Shown here: positions 33,791-43,467 of the stretch, in pieces
How positions within the stretch are numbered: position 1 is the first letter of the stretch
Layout: the number at the start of each line of letters is the position of its first letter
Source of the DNA: Sphingomonas albertensis
Lineage (GTDB): Bacteria > Pseudomonadota > Alphaproteobacteria > Sphingomonadales > Sphingomonadaceae
DNA: 64,000 nucleotides
Direction: 5' to 3'
Assembly (NCBI RefSeq): GCF_014358075.1
Contig: NZ_JACONT010000019.1
Coordinates: 1-64,000 of the forward strand
Translations under genes and position numbers: made by a program
The notes under the pieces: model-generated
What the model was told of the DNA's origin: nothing
What the model saw: the letters and a program-made list of their open reading frames with translations, nothing else
The model's database searches: none

Positions 33791-36313
33791 TCAGAAACTG
33801 ACGTTCATGCGCGCATAATAATAGCCGCCGTTGATCCCGTACGGGCTGAACGTCAGCGGCGCGTCGAGCTGGTTGCCGCCGCCGACCAGCGTGTTGTTGG
33901 TCGTCCCCGGCACCAGGCCGAGCGTCGGCGGCCGCTTATTGAAGACGTTGTTCGCCCCGATCGACAGTTCGAGGTCGTCGGTCGCCTTGAAGTTCAATTC
34001 AACGTCGCCGATGAATGCGGTGCCGATCTTCTGCGTATAGAACGTCCCGCCGTCCGGGCTGTATTTGGACGAACTCTTTCCGTAGACCGTACCCCGCAGC
34101 GTCATCGAGAATTTGTCGATCGAGTAGAAGGTCGACCCGATCACCTTCACCCGCGGCGATGCGGTCTCGATATTGGCACGCGCACCGGCATCGAACAGCG
34201 AGATGTTGCCCAGCGCTGCGGGGGCCGTGGCGAGCTTGGTGATCTTGGTCTTGTTGTAATTGCCCGACAGCGTCCAGGTCGCCTTGCCGTAATCGCCGAA
34301 ATCGCTGGCGTAGCTCGCGACGAGGTCGATGCCGCGCGTCCGGGTATCGGCGCCGTTGGTGAAGATGTTGATGCCGGTCTGGCTGACGGTGGGATCGAGG
34401 ACGTTGCCATTGGCCAGGATCGCCGCCGTGACGATCGGGAAATTGCTCGCCCCGCCCTGCCCGAAGATCGAGCCCGTGCCGAGGATGCGATCCTCGATCT
34501 TCACCTGATAGGCATCGATCGTGATCGTCAGCCGCGGAACCGGCCGAATGACCGTGCCGAGGCTGTAGTTGGTCGACTTTTCAGGCTTCAGATTGTCGAA
34601 ACCGATCAGCTTCGCCGCGGCGGAATTGGCCGGCAGCTGGACGAAGGCCGCGGTCGGCGAGACGTTGGTCGCCGAGTAGAACGACTCCGCCAGCGTCGGC
34701 GCGCGGAAGCCGGTCGAGAAGGTGCCACGCAGCGCGAACGCATCCGAGAAGTCGTAGCGCGTCGTGCCCTTGTAGATGAACTTGCTGCCGAAATCGGAAT
34801 AATGCTCGTAGCGCCCGGCGACGTCGACCTTCAGCCCCTCGATTGGCATCAGCGCGACATCGACATAGGCCGCCTGGGATTCACGCCCGTTGACGCCCGC
34901 ATCCGAAGGCCGGAAACCGGGATAGGATTGCCCGCCCTCCTTGTAGATGGAGGCGGCATCGCCTGAGGCGATCTCGTACACGTTCTTGCGATATTCGCCG
35001 CCGAAGGCGAGGTTGATCGGAGCGGCCATCCCCGCCTCGACCTCATGCGTGAAGTCGGCGTTGGCGGTGAATTCGCTCGATTTGAAGAACCCGTTGTAGA
35101 ACGTCGTCGGGGTGAAGCCGGTATCCGCGTAGAGCGACGCGTTGGCGGAATCGATCGTGTAGATCTCGTTCTTGTCCTGCCCGAACGTCGTCGACAGGTC
35201 GTAATGGAAGCCGCTGACATCGCCGCGCAGGCCGCCGGTAAACGCCATGTCCTCCTCGCGGATCTTCTCGCGCGGCGAGAAGCCGTTGACCGGGCTGTCG
35301 CCGTCGGGATCGAAATAGGTCGTCACGCCGCCGACGGTACGCGACACGCGGGTCGGCACGCGGACATTCTCGTAGGCGCTGGCGACCCGGCGCGAATAGG
35401 TGCCGAAACTATAGGCCTCGACCCCGCCGAAATCATATGCCGAGTTGTATTGGAGGTTGGTCAGCCGAGACTGCGCATCGCCGCTGATCTTGTTGACGTA
35501 AGGGAAGCCCGCCATCCCCGGATACAGGCTTTGCTGGACCGCGGTGATCGACGGCGAGGACGTGCTGGTCAGCAGATTGCCGTTGATGTCGGTGACGCGG
35601 CGATCGAGCCCGCCGACCTGCGTGAAGTCGTGATAGCGGTAGAAGCCGGTGACGTTGATGAAGCCGGCATCGCCGAGCCTGGTCGCGAGATGCAGCGTGC
35701 CCGCATAGGTGCGCCCGCCGGTGTCGTAATTCTCGCCGGCGGTGACGTAACCGTCGCCGCCCTCCTTGTCGTCTTTGAGGATGATGTTGATGACGCCGGC
35801 GATCGCGTCCGAGCCATATTGTGCCGCCGCGCCGTCCTCGAGCACTTCGATCCGCTTGATCGAGGAGGGCGAGATCAGATCGAGATCGGCGGTCGCCGCG
35901 CCCTGGTACGGTCCGCCGAGGACGGCGAGGTTCGAGGTGCCATGCCGTCGCTTGCCGTTGATCAGCACCAGCGCGTGGTTCGGGCTCAGCCCGCGCAACC
36001 GCGCCGACAGCGTGAGGTTGGCGGTATCGCCCCCAAAGGCCTGCGCGGTGAACGACGGCACGAGTTGTGTCAGGACCTGGTTCAGGTTCGGCTGGCCGAC
36101 ATGGCTCATCAGGTCCGCGTCGAGCACCTTGATCGGTGCGGCGCTTTCGGCGGCGGTGATCCCGGTGGCGCGGGTGCCGGTGACGATGATGTCGTCGCCC
36201 GGCGCGCTGGCCTGAGCGGCAACTTCGACGGCTTGGGCATGCGCGGCGACGGTCGACAGGCTTGCAAGTGCTACGGCAAGTGCGCCACGTGAAATGCTGG
36301 TAACGGTCTTCAT
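33791..36313 (-). CDS. TonB-dependent receptor
   Basis: An 840-residue outer-membrane receptor. It has a signal peptide ending near AAHAQA, a TonB-box-like DDIIVTGTRA, a plug domain (LMSHVGQPNLNQVLTQLVPS, RIEVLEDGAAAQYGSDAIAG) and a barrel ending in MNVSF with terminal phenylalanine. The barrel keeps SxNNVFNKRPP near the end, usual for this family. The ligand is unknown; neighbours (amine oxidase upstream, RidA downstream) suggest an amino acid, peptide or amine. GGGGAG lies upstream of the ATG. Confidence 0.93.
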   Translation of the reverse strand: MKTVTSISRGALAVALASLSTVAAHAQAVEVAAQASAPGDDIIVTGTRATGITAAESAAPIKVLDADLMSHVGQPNLNQVLTQLVPSFTAQAFGGDTANLTLSARLRGLSPNHALVLINGKRRHGTSNLAVLGGPYQGAATADLDLISPSSIKRIEVLEDGAAAQYGSDAIAGVINIILKDDKEGGDGYVTAGENYDTGGRTYAGTLHLATRLGDAGFINVTGFYRYHDFTQVGGLDRRVTDINGNLLTSTSSPSITAVQQSLYPGMAGFPYVNKISGDAQSRLTNLQYNSAYDFGGVEAYSFGTYSRRVASAYENVRVPTRVSRTVGGVTTYFDPDGDSPVNGFSPREKIREEDMAFTGGLRGDVSGFHYDLSTTFGQDKNEIYTIDSANASLYADTGFTPTTFYNGFFKSSEFTANADFTHEVEAGMAAPINLAFGGEYRKNVYEIASGDAASIYKEGGQSYPGFRPSDAGVNGRESQAAYVDVALMPIEGLKVDVAGRYEHYSDFGSKFIYKGTTRYDFSDAFALRGTFSTGFRAPTLAESFYSATNVSPTAAFVQLPANSAAAKLIGFDNLKPEKSTNYSLGTVIRPVPRLTITIDAYQVKIEDRILGTGSIFGQGGASNFPIVTAAILANGNVLDPTVSQTGINIFTNGADTRTRGIDLVASYASDFGDYGKATWTLSGNYNKTKITKLATAPAALGNISLFDAGARANIETASPRVKVIGSTFYSIDKFSMTLRGTVYGKSSSKYSPDGGTFYTQKIGTAFIGDVELNFKATDDLELSIGANNVFNKRPPTLGLVPGTTNNTLVGGGNQLDAPLTFSPYGINGGYYYARMNVSF

Positions 36314-36364
36314 AAGGACTCCCCCCTTATTGATGATCGCCGTTCATGCATCTCTCCCAATCGC

Positions 36365-36384
36365 ACGATGATCTCAGTCATCGT
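36365..36384. promoter_or_regulatory. Inverted repeat upstream of TonB-receptor gene, possible operator
   Basis: ACGATGA-TCTCAG-TCATCGT, perfect 7-base arms with a 6-base spacer, lies 51 bases before the receptor start in a relatively AT-rich 258-base gap. Spacing and symmetry fit a dimeric regulator site. Nothing in the window identifies the regulator. Confidence 0.35.
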
Positions 36385-36571
36385 TGCGTGATCGATCATT
36401 CCCGCAATCCATGATTGCGAACTATAGCCTCCGATATTGTTGGTGTTCGATATTCGGAGAATTGCGAGGAAACGGATCAGATGCAACCGATTCGACCTCA
36501 ATCTGAAACCATATTGTCGCAATTTGTGGTATCGTTACTTCAAAGCAACGATTGCGACTTGGTTTCGACGG

Positions 36572-38200
36572 TCATGCCGCGCGGCTTCGACGTTCGGTGC
36601 TCGCCTGTGCCGCCACGCGTTGGGCTAGCGCCATCACTTGGCCATGCGCGGACTGGATACCGCCCTCCTGCCAGCCCGGCGTCTGGCTGAGCGCGGCGGA
36701 GGCGAAATAGACGCGCCCATCGGGCTTTTGCAGCAGGCGGAACTCGGGCGTGTCGATATGCCCTTCCTGCCGGCCGTTCGCGCTGCCCGCATTCCAGTCC
36801 GGCCAGGGCCCCAGACTGTACGGGATCTTATGCCAGTTGACCGCGAGCCCATTGACCAGATCGGCGCCATGCCCGGGATGCAGCCGGTCGACGACGCCGC
36901 GCGCGAACGCGATCTGCTCGGCGATCGGTCGCTTCGCGAACTCCGCAGCGGTCGGGCCCGAGGAATAGCAGCCGAGCAACATGCCCCGCTCCGAATGCAA
37001 CCCGGCCGAGGGGTACCAGATCAGCGTGGTAGGGCCGCCCACGAACGAGATGCCGCCATAGATCTGTTCGCGTTCCCAGAACCGCGGGCTCTCGAACGCC
37101 ACCTTGTTCGAGTGATCGTACACCACGCCGGCGATCGTCTTCTTCAGCGCGGGCGAAAAATCGGTGTCGATCGTCGCGAGCACCGGGAACGGGATCGTGC
37201 AGATAATGTAATCCGCCTTCACCGTATCGACGACCTCGCTCGCCTTGTCGCGGTACACCACCTCGACGCCGCGCGGGGTGTGGCGGATCTTCGTCACCTC
37301 GGCACCGCGGATCGCAGGACGGCGCAGGTTGCGATCGAATCCCGCATGGATCCGGTCCATCCCGCCAACTGGCTCGAACATCGTCGCCTGCATGTAGAGA
37401 TTGTCTTCGAACAGCGTCATCGGCAGCCGTTCGTTGGCGAGCAACTGGTCGAGCGCCACCGCGCTGCCCGCCGACGAGAAGGTGACGCCCGCCCCCGGCG
37501 CGGTCCCGAACCCCGATCGCTCGGTGCCGGCGAAACTATAGTCGGTGCCGAGATCGCCATATGCTTTCAGGAACGGCATCAGTTTCTGCTTGTCCGCGGC
37601 GGTCACCGCCTGGTCGAGCGCACCCTGGTTGAGCGCCTTGGCCAACAGCTCGGCGATATGTCCGCGCATGTCGTTGATCGCGGTACGCATCCGGATCTTG
37701 CTGCCGTTCTCGCCCATCACATAGGCCGAGCGGCTCGAATTGACCTCGACCTCCAGCGGCACGTCGAACTTCTTGGCGTAGCCGATCAGTCCCTGGTGGA
37801 AACTCGGGATCCGCGCCGGCCCGGCGTTGAAATAGATGCCGTCGGAGAATTTGGCGGTCTGTGTCGCCTCGCCTATCATCTCGATCTTGTCGCCGTCGCG
37901 CACCGTCCAGGCACGTCCGCCGACCCGGTCGCGCGCTTCCAGCACGGTTACCTGAAACCCTGCCTGTTCGAGTTCGTAGGCGGCGGTCAGTCCGGCGATC
38001 CCCGCGCCCAGCACGACGACATGGACGCCCTTACCGAGTGTCGGCGTGAGTGTCGCAAGCGCTTCGGCATACGACGTTCCGATCAATCCCCCCGTCAGTC
38101 CCAACGCCTGCATGGCGCCGAGCGTGGCACCCAGCCCGCCGATCAGGCCAAGTCTTCCAAGAATAGTCCGGCGCGTAATTGCTGTATCGCGTGTAATCAT
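36572..38200 (-). CDS. Flavin monoamine oxidase family protein, Tat-exported
   Basis: A 542-residue FAD enzyme of the monoamine/L-amino-acid oxidase family. The N-terminus TRRTILGRLGLIGG carries a twin-arginine (R10-R11) followed by a hydrophobic stretch, a Tat-type signal. FAD binding is at VVVLGAGIAGLTAAYELE (61-78), then EARDRVGGRAWT, and the C-terminal GRVYFASAALSQTPGWQEGG flavin-contact motif. It would oxidise an amine or amino acid to an imine with hydrogen peroxide, probably in the periplasm. ATG 38200 is preferred, with GGGGG upstream; the frame continues to a TTG at 38221. Confidence 0.89.
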   Translation of the reverse strand: MITRDTAITRRTILGRLGLIGGLGATLGAMQALGLTGGLIGTSYAEALATLTPTLGKGVHVVVLGAGIAGLTAAYELEQAGFQVTVLEARDRVGGRAWTVRDGDKIEMIGEATQTAKFSDGIYFNAGPARIPSFHQGLIGYAKKFDVPLEVEVNSSRSAYVMGENGSKIRMRTAINDMRGHIAELLAKALNQGALDQAVTAADKQKLMPFLKAYGDLGTDYSFAGTERSGFGTAPGAGVTFSSAGSAVALDQLLANERLPMTLFEDNLYMQATMFEPVGGMDRIHAGFDRNLRRPAIRGAEVTKIRHTPRGVEVVYRDKASEVVDTVKADYIICTIPFPVLATIDTDFSPALKKTIAGVVYDHSNKVAFESPRFWEREQIYGGISFVGGPTTLIWYPSAGLHSERGMLLGCYSSGPTAAEFAKRPIAEQIAFARGVVDRLHPGHGADLVNGLAVNWHKIPYSLGPWPDWNAGSANGRQEGHIDTPEFRLLQKPDGRVYFASAALSQTPGWQEGGIQSAHGQVMALAQRVAAQASTERRSRAA

Positions 38201-38500
38201 CGAGGCCCCCGAATGCGGCAAACCTCCCCAAAGGTTTGCCGAACGTCAGAAACACCGCCGGGTCGAACCGGTCAGCGGCCTCGCAGGATCATCATCCCCT
38301 AGTCAGTCACGATGGACGCAGGATAAGGTGCAGAAAAGAACGGATAGTTCCTTTCCGCGCGTCATCTCGACACGTTGCATCTTTTGACTGGCTGATTCGG
38401 ATTGAACATTGCTTCGCGCTGTAACGCAAATGAAATCTTCGTTGACAGTGGCTGAACCGCGTCGTGCCGTTCCGCCTCCGCGCTTGCAGGAAAGCCCGGC

Positions 38501-38508
38501 CCTTGAAT
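38501..38508 (+). promoter_or_regulatory. Possible heat-shock (RpoH) -35 element of htpG
   Basis: CCCTTGAA matches the sigma-32 -35 core and lies 62 bases before the htpG ATG. The matching -10 (CCCCAT-type) is poor (CCAGCCAACT), so this is tentative. The 369-base gap 38201-38569 otherwise holds no gene; it is moderately AT-rich and must carry the divergent htpG and amine-oxidase promoters. Confidence 0.35.
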
Positions 38509-38569
38509 TTGAACTGACCTCCAGCCAACTCTCGCGGCAGTCGTTTCAGCAAGAGACCTGCCGCATCTT

Positions 38570-40495
38570 ATGACCACCGAAACCACCCCCGCCGCCGAAC
38601 ACGCCGCTCCCGTCACCGAAACGTCCGCGCCCGCAACCCACGCGTTCGAGGCGGACGTCGCGCGGCTGCTGCACATGATGGTGCACTCGGTCTATTCGGA
38701 TAAGACCGTGTTCCTGCGCGAGTTGATCTCGAATGCGGCCGATGCCTGCGAAAAGCTGCGCTACGAGGCGCTGAGCGCCCCCGAACTGCTCGGGAACGAA
38801 ACCCGCACGCAGATCGCCATAACGCTCGATCCCGACGCCAAAACGCTGACGATCGAGGACAATGGCATCGGCATGACCGCCGACGACATGGGCGAAGCAC
38901 TCGGCACGATCGCGCGGTCGGGCACCAAGGCGTTCATGGACCGCATCGCCGCCTCGTCCGGCTCGGAGGGTGCGCAGTTGATCGGCCAGTTCGGTGTCGG
39001 TTTCTATTCCGCATTCATGGTCGCTGAGAAGGTGGATGTGATCTCGCGACGTGCCGGGGCAGACACAGCGTCGGTCTGGTCGTCGGACGGCCTCGGTACC
39101 TACACGATCGCGCCCGTCGACACCGCCGAGGCGCCGCCGCGCGGCACCCGCGTCGTGCTTCACCTCCTCGAGGACGCGACGTCGTTTACCGACCGCTTCA
39201 CGGTCGAGCGGCTGATTAAGGACCAGTCGGGCCACGTCCCCGTCCCCATCACCTTGCGCGAAAAGCCCGATGCCGAGCCGGTCGACATCGCCGACGGCGC
39301 CGCGCTGTGGACCAAGCCCAAGTCCGAGATCAGCACCGAGGACTATGCCGATTTCTACCGCAGCGTCTCCGGCCAGTTCGACGAGCCAGCACTGACGCTC
39401 CACTACCGCGCGGAGGGACTGCACGAATATTCGGTGCTCGCCTATGTCCCGGGCGCCAAGCCGTTCGACCTGTTCGATCCCGACCGCAACGGCCGCATGA
39501 AGCTGTACGTGAAGCGGGTCTTCATCACCGACGACGCCGAAGTCCTGCCGCGCTATCTCCGCTTCATGCGCGGGTTGGTCGATTCGTCCGACCTGCCGCT
39601 GAACGTCTCGCGCGAGATGATCCAGGAGAGCCCGATGCTCGCCGCGATCCGCAAGGGCGTGACCGGCCGCGTGCTGGCCGAACTCGACAAGCTCGCGACG
39701 CGCGATGCCGATGCGTACGCCAAGATCTGGGAGAATTTCGGCGCGGTCTTGAAGGAAGGATTGTACGAGGATTTCGAACGGCGCGACGCGCTGCTCAAGC
39801 TCGCGCGCTTCAAGACCACGACCTCGGGCGGCGCCTGGCGCTCGGTCGCGGACTATGTCGCGGCTATGAAGGACAACCAGACGGCGATCTACTATGCGGT
39901 CGGCACCGATCTCGACCGCCTCGAAGCCTCGCCGCAGCTCGAAGGGTTCCGCGCTCGCGGGATCGAGGTGCTGCTGCTGCCGGACTCGGTCGACGGGTTC
40001 TGGGTGACGGCGGGCATCGATTCCGATGGCAAGCCGTTCAAATCGGTCACGCAGGGCGCCGCCGATCTGAGCCTGATCCCGCTGGTCGACGGTGCCGAAG
40101 CGGCGACGGCCGACACCACCCCCGAAGTCGCGGACTTCATCGCGTTCGTGAAGACCACGCTCGCCAACGCCGTATCCGACGTGCGCGCGTCCGAACGCCT
40201 CACCGACAGCGCGGTCTGCCTGGTCGCGGCGGATAGCGGCATGGACCGCCAGCTCGAACGCATCCTCGCCATGAGCGGCCAGGCCATGCCCGCCGCCAAG
40301 CCGGTGCTGGAAATCAACCCGCGCTCGGCCCTGATCGCCAAGCTCGCCGCGCTCGGCGAGGACGAGACGGCACTGCGCGAGGACGCCGCGCACCTGCTGT
40401 TCGACGAAGCGCAGATCGCCGACGGCGAGCGCCCGCTCGACGCCCGCGCCTTCTCCGCCCGCCTCTCGCGCCTGTTCACCCGCGCGCTGGGGTAA
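38570..40495 (+). CDS. htpG: Molecular chaperone HtpG (Hsp90)
   Basis: A 641-residue cytosolic ATP-dependent chaperone. The GHKL ATPase domain shows LRELISNAADACEKLRYEAL, IEDNGIGMTADDM, IGQFGVGFYSAFMV and RGTRVVLHL. The middle domain has ADFYRSVSGQFDEPALTLHY, LYVKRVFI, LPRYLRFMRGLVDSSDLPLN and NVSREMIQES with the catalytic-loop arginine. The C-terminal dimerisation domain follows, without the eukaryotic EEVD. Length agrees with E. coli HtpG (624). It is monocistronic: a strong palindrome follows, and a RpoH-like -35 precedes it. Confidence 0.96.
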   Translation: MTTETTPAAEHAAPVTETSAPATHAFEADVARLLHMMVHSVYSDKTVFLRELISNAADACEKLRYEALSAPELLGNETRTQIAITLDPDAKTLTIEDNGIGMTADDMGEALGTIARSGTKAFMDRIAASSGSEGAQLIGQFGVGFYSAFMVAEKVDVISRRAGADTASVWSSDGLGTYTIAPVDTAEAPPRGTRVVLHLLEDATSFTDRFTVERLIKDQSGHVPVPITLREKPDAEPVDIADGAALWTKPKSEISTEDYADFYRSVSGQFDEPALTLHYRAEGLHEYSVLAYVPGAKPFDLFDPDRNGRMKLYVKRVFITDDAEVLPRYLRFMRGLVDSSDLPLNVSREMIQESPMLAAIRKGVTGRVLAELDKLATRDADAYAKIWENFGAVLKEGLYEDFERRDALLKLARFKTTTSGGAWRSVADYVAAMKDNQTAIYYAVGTDLDRLEASPQLEGFRARGIEVLLLPDSVDGFWVTAGIDSDGKPFKSVTQGAADLSLIPLVDGAEAATADTTPEVADFIAFVKTTLANAVSDVRASERLTDSAVCLVAADSGMDRQLERILAMSGQAMPAAKPVLEINPRSALIAKLAALGEDETALREDAAHLLFDEAQIADGERPLDARAFSARLSRLFTRALG

Positions 40496-40500
40496 GCGTC

Positions 40501-40540
40501 CTGGACCACGGTTTCGCGGATTTGCGGAACCGTGGTCCAG
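40501..40540. terminator. Perfect 13-base-arm palindrome after htpG (family D)
   Basis: CTGGACCACGGTT (40501-40513) and AACCGTGGTCCAG (40528-40540) are perfect inverted arms with a TCGCGGATTTGCGG loop, starting five bases after the htpG stop. There is no T run, so it may act as an mRNA 3'-end stabiliser or a Rho-assisted stop. The GCGGAACCGTGG part recurs near 45.2 kb, so it also belongs to a dispersed repeat. Confidence 0.5.
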
Positions 40541-40574
40541 CGACTAGTCCGCTCCAAAGACTCAGGAGCAGGAT

Positions 40575-42806
40575 ATGTCGCCCATTCTAGATCGCCGCCA
40601 GATGCTGACCGGTGGCGCGGCCATCGCAGGCCTGTCGCTCGGCGTGACCGCGGCGTTCGCGCAGAACGACCGGATCGAAAGCCTGATCGCGAAGATGACA
40701 CCGGCCGAGAAAGCCGGCCAGCTCAGCTGCTTCTCCGATCAGATCCGGCCGATCGGCGTGCCGTTCAATCCCGGCCTCGCGACCGGCGGTGCGGCCGAGC
40801 AGATCGCGCGGATCAAGACTGGGCAGATCGGCATGCTGTTCAACGGCGTCGGCTACGCAGGCGCCAAGGCCGCGCAGGATGCGGCGATGGCCACCCGGCT
40901 AAAGATCCCGCTGATCTTCGCGGGTGACGTCATCCACGGCCTGCGCACGGCATACCCGCTGCCGATCGCCGAAGCCTGCGCGTTCGATCCCGACCTCGCG
41001 ATGCGCACCGCGCGCGCCGCGGCGTTGGAAACCACCGCGCTCGGTATCCACTGGACCTTCGCGCCGATGGTCGACGTCGCGCGCGACCAGCGCTGGGGCC
41101 GCGTCGCGGAAGGGTCGGGGGAAGATCCGTATCTCGGCATTCAGCTGGCGAAAGCGCGCGTCCGCGGTTTCCAGGGCGACGACCTGCGCGATCCGACGCG
41201 CATGGCCGCGTGCGCCAAGCATTTCGCGGCCTATGGCGCAGTCTTGGGCGGGCAGGATTACAATTTCACCGAGATTTCACCCGCCACGCTGCACGAAGTC
41301 CATCTCGCGCCGTTCAAGGCCGCGGTCGACGCAGGGGTCGCGACGTTGATGAGCGCGTTCAACGACATCGACGGCGTTCCTTCCAGCGGAAATCACTGGC
41401 TGATGACCGATCTCCTGCGCGGCGAATGGCGGTTCCGCGGGATGGTCGTGGGCGACTATACCGCGGACGAGGAACTGATCGCGCATGGCTATGCCAAGGA
41501 CGGTCGCGACGCCGCGAAGAAGGCGTTCATGGCGGGCATGGACATGGCCATGCAGTCGAACTTGTTCAATCTGTGGCTGCCCGACCTCGTAGAGAAGGGC
41601 GAGGTCCCGCTCGCGCGACTGGATGAAGGCGTCCGCCGCGTGCTGCATCTGAAGGACGCGATCGGGCTGTTCGACAACCCCTATCGCTCGATCAGCCAGA
41701 AGGCGGAACGCACCAGCGTCTCGACACCCGCGATGCTGAAGCTCAGCCGCGAGGCCGGTGCGCGTTCGATCGTGTTGCTGAAGAACGACGGCAACCTGCT
41801 GCCTTTGAAGAAGAACCCCGGCCGGATCGCGCTGATCGGTCCGTTCGCCGAGGACCGCAAGAACGTCGTCGGCACCTGGGCGTTCATGGCCGACGAGAAG
41901 CTCAACGTCTCGATCGCGCAAGGGCTGCGTGCGCGTGGGCTGACCGTCACGACGGCGCCGGGGTCGGAGATCGAAGCCCCCCTGCCCGGCGGGATCGCCG
42001 CCGCCGTCGCCGCTGCGCAAAGCGCGGACATCGTCCTGCTCGCGGTCGGTGAATCGCAACTCATGTCGGGCGAGGCGCAGTCCCGCAGCGAGATCACCAT
42101 CCCCGCCCCGCAGATGGCGCTCGCCGAAGCCGTCGCGGCGACGGGCAAACCGATCGTCGTCCTGCTCCGCCACGGCCGTGCGCTGGCGCTCCACGGCGCC
42201 GTCAAGAATGCACCCGCGATCGTCGCAACGTGGTTCCTCGGGTCCGAAAGCGGCAACGCGATCGCCGACGTCCTGTTCGGCGACGTCAATCCGTCCGCCA
42301 AGCTGTCCGCCAGTTTCCCCAACGAAAGCGGCCAGGAACCCTATTTCTACAACCACAAGAACACCGGCCGCCCGGCACCGGATACCGGCAGCCAGGAATA
42401 CAAGTCGCGCTACCGCGAGACCAAGAACGAGGCGCTTTACCCGTTCGGTCACGGCCTGAGCTATACCAGTTTCGCGGTTTCCAACGTCGTCGTGCCGGCG
42501 CGGATGACCGACACGCTCTCCCTCACCGCCACCGTCACCAACACCGGTGCGCGAGCCGGCGACGAAGTGGTCCAACTCTACATTCACGACCGCGTCGCCA
42601 GCCGGACCCGCCCGGTTCGCGAACTCAAGGGCTTCGCGCGCGTCTCGCTGGCGCCCGGCGCATCGAAGCGCGTGACGTTGACCCTGAAGCGCGAAGACCT
42701 CCGCTTTTGGGGCGACGGCGATTGGGTCGTAGAGCCGGGGATGTTCGATCTCTGGGTCGCGACCAGTTCGATCGATGGCGAGAAACAAAGCTTCGAACTG
42801 GTGTGA
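40575..42806 (+). CDS. bglX: Beta-glucosidase (GH3, BglX-like), exported
   Basis: A 743-residue glycoside hydrolase with a Tat-like signal (DRRQMLTGGAAIAGLSLG) cleaved after AFA. The GH3 barrel shows FAGDVIHGLRTAYPLP, GRVAEGSGEDPYL, AKHFAAYG and VVGDYTADEE, giving nucleophile D294. The alpha/beta sandwich and a C-terminal fibronectin-like FN3 domain follow (LFPFGHGLSYTSF-type: LYPFGHGLSYTSF, VVQLYIHD). It would release glucose from beta-linked oligosaccharides in the periplasm. Substrate linkage is not decidable. It is preceded by the htpG palindrome and stands alone. Confidence 0.92.
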   Translation: MSPILDRRQMLTGGAAIAGLSLGVTAAFAQNDRIESLIAKMTPAEKAGQLSCFSDQIRPIGVPFNPGLATGGAAEQIARIKTGQIGMLFNGVGYAGAKAAQDAAMATRLKIPLIFAGDVIHGLRTAYPLPIAEACAFDPDLAMRTARAAALETTALGIHWTFAPMVDVARDQRWGRVAEGSGEDPYLGIQLAKARVRGFQGDDLRDPTRMAACAKHFAAYGAVLGGQDYNFTEISPATLHEVHLAPFKAAVDAGVATLMSAFNDIDGVPSSGNHWLMTDLLRGEWRFRGMVVGDYTADEELIAHGYAKDGRDAAKKAFMAGMDMAMQSNLFNLWLPDLVEKGEVPLARLDEGVRRVLHLKDAIGLFDNPYRSISQKAERTSVSTPAMLKLSREAGARSIVLLKNDGNLLPLKKNPGRIALIGPFAEDRKNVVGTWAFMADEKLNVSIAQGLRARGLTVTTAPGSEIEAPLPGGIAAAVAAAQSADIVLLAVGESQLMSGEAQSRSEITIPAPQMALAEAVAATGKPIVVLLRHGRALALHGAVKNAPAIVATWFLGSESGNAIADVLFGDVNPSAKLSASFPNESGQEPYFYNHKNTGRPAPDTGSQEYKSRYRETKNEALYPFGHGLSYTSFAVSNVVVPARMTDTLSLTATVTNTGARAGDEVVQLYIHDRVASRTRPVRELKGFARVSLAPGASKRVTLTLKREDLRFWGDGDWVVEPGMFDLWVATSSIDGEKQSFELV

Positions 42807-42867
42807 CGCCTGTTCTGCCGCGAAGGCGGGAAGCCAGTCCGGGTCCCGTCTTCGCGAGCGAACACCG

Positions 42868-43467
42868 CTACATCCGCACGACCCGGTTTCCGATCCGCTC
42901 GGCCTCCTCGGGGTCGTGCGTGACCATCAGGATCGGCAGGCGCATGACGTCGCGGACATGCTCGATCGCCAGCATGATCTCTTCGCGGCGGGCGCGATCG
43001 AGCGACGACAATGGCTCGTCGAGCAGCAGGAAGCGCGGCCGGCTGAGCAGTGCACGGCCGATCGCTACCCGCTGCGCTTCGCCGCCCGACAGCGTACGGG
43101 GCCAGCGATCGAGCAGATGGCCGATGCCAAGAAAGCCGATAATCTCCTCGAACCGTTCCGCCTCGCCGCGAACGGCGTAGAGCAGGTTCGCGCGGACGCG
43201 CATGTGCGGAAACAGCCGCGCCTCCTGGAACACATAGCCCGCGCGACGGCGTTCGGGAGGAACGTCGATCCCGTCGCCGAACAGCGTCTCGCCGTCGATC
43301 GCGATCCGCCCGCGATCCGGTCGGAGCAGCCCGGCGACCATGTTCAGCACGCTCGACTTGCCCACCCCCGATGGACCGAACAGCACGGTCGCGCCCTCGC
43401 CCGCATCGAGCGTCAGCGATACCAGTGCATCGCCAAGCTGCTTCTCGATAGCGATCTCAAAGGACAT
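42868..43467 (-). CDS. modC: Molybdate ABC transporter ATP-binding protein (short form)
   Basis: A 199-residue ABC ATPase. GPSGVGKSS is Walker A, LSGGEAQRVAIGRALL the signature, FLLLDEPLSSLD Walker B, and MVTHDPEEA the H loop. It powers molybdate import with ModB. It is far shorter than E. coli ModC (352) and ends just after the H loop, so the C-terminal TOBE/Mop regulatory domain is absent and feedback inhibition by bound molybdate is not expected. The ATG overlaps the modB 3' end by 11 bases. Confidence 0.92.
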   Translation of the reverse strand: MSFEIAIEKQLGDALVSLTLDAGEGATVLFGPSGVGKSSVLNMVAGLLRPDRGRIAIDGETLFGDGIDVPPERRRAGYVFQEARLFPHMRVRANLLYAVRGEAERFEEIIGFLGIGHLLDRWPRTLSGGEAQRVAIGRALLSRPRFLLLDEPLSSLDRARREEIMLAIEHVRDVMRLPILMVTHDPEEAERIGNRVVRM

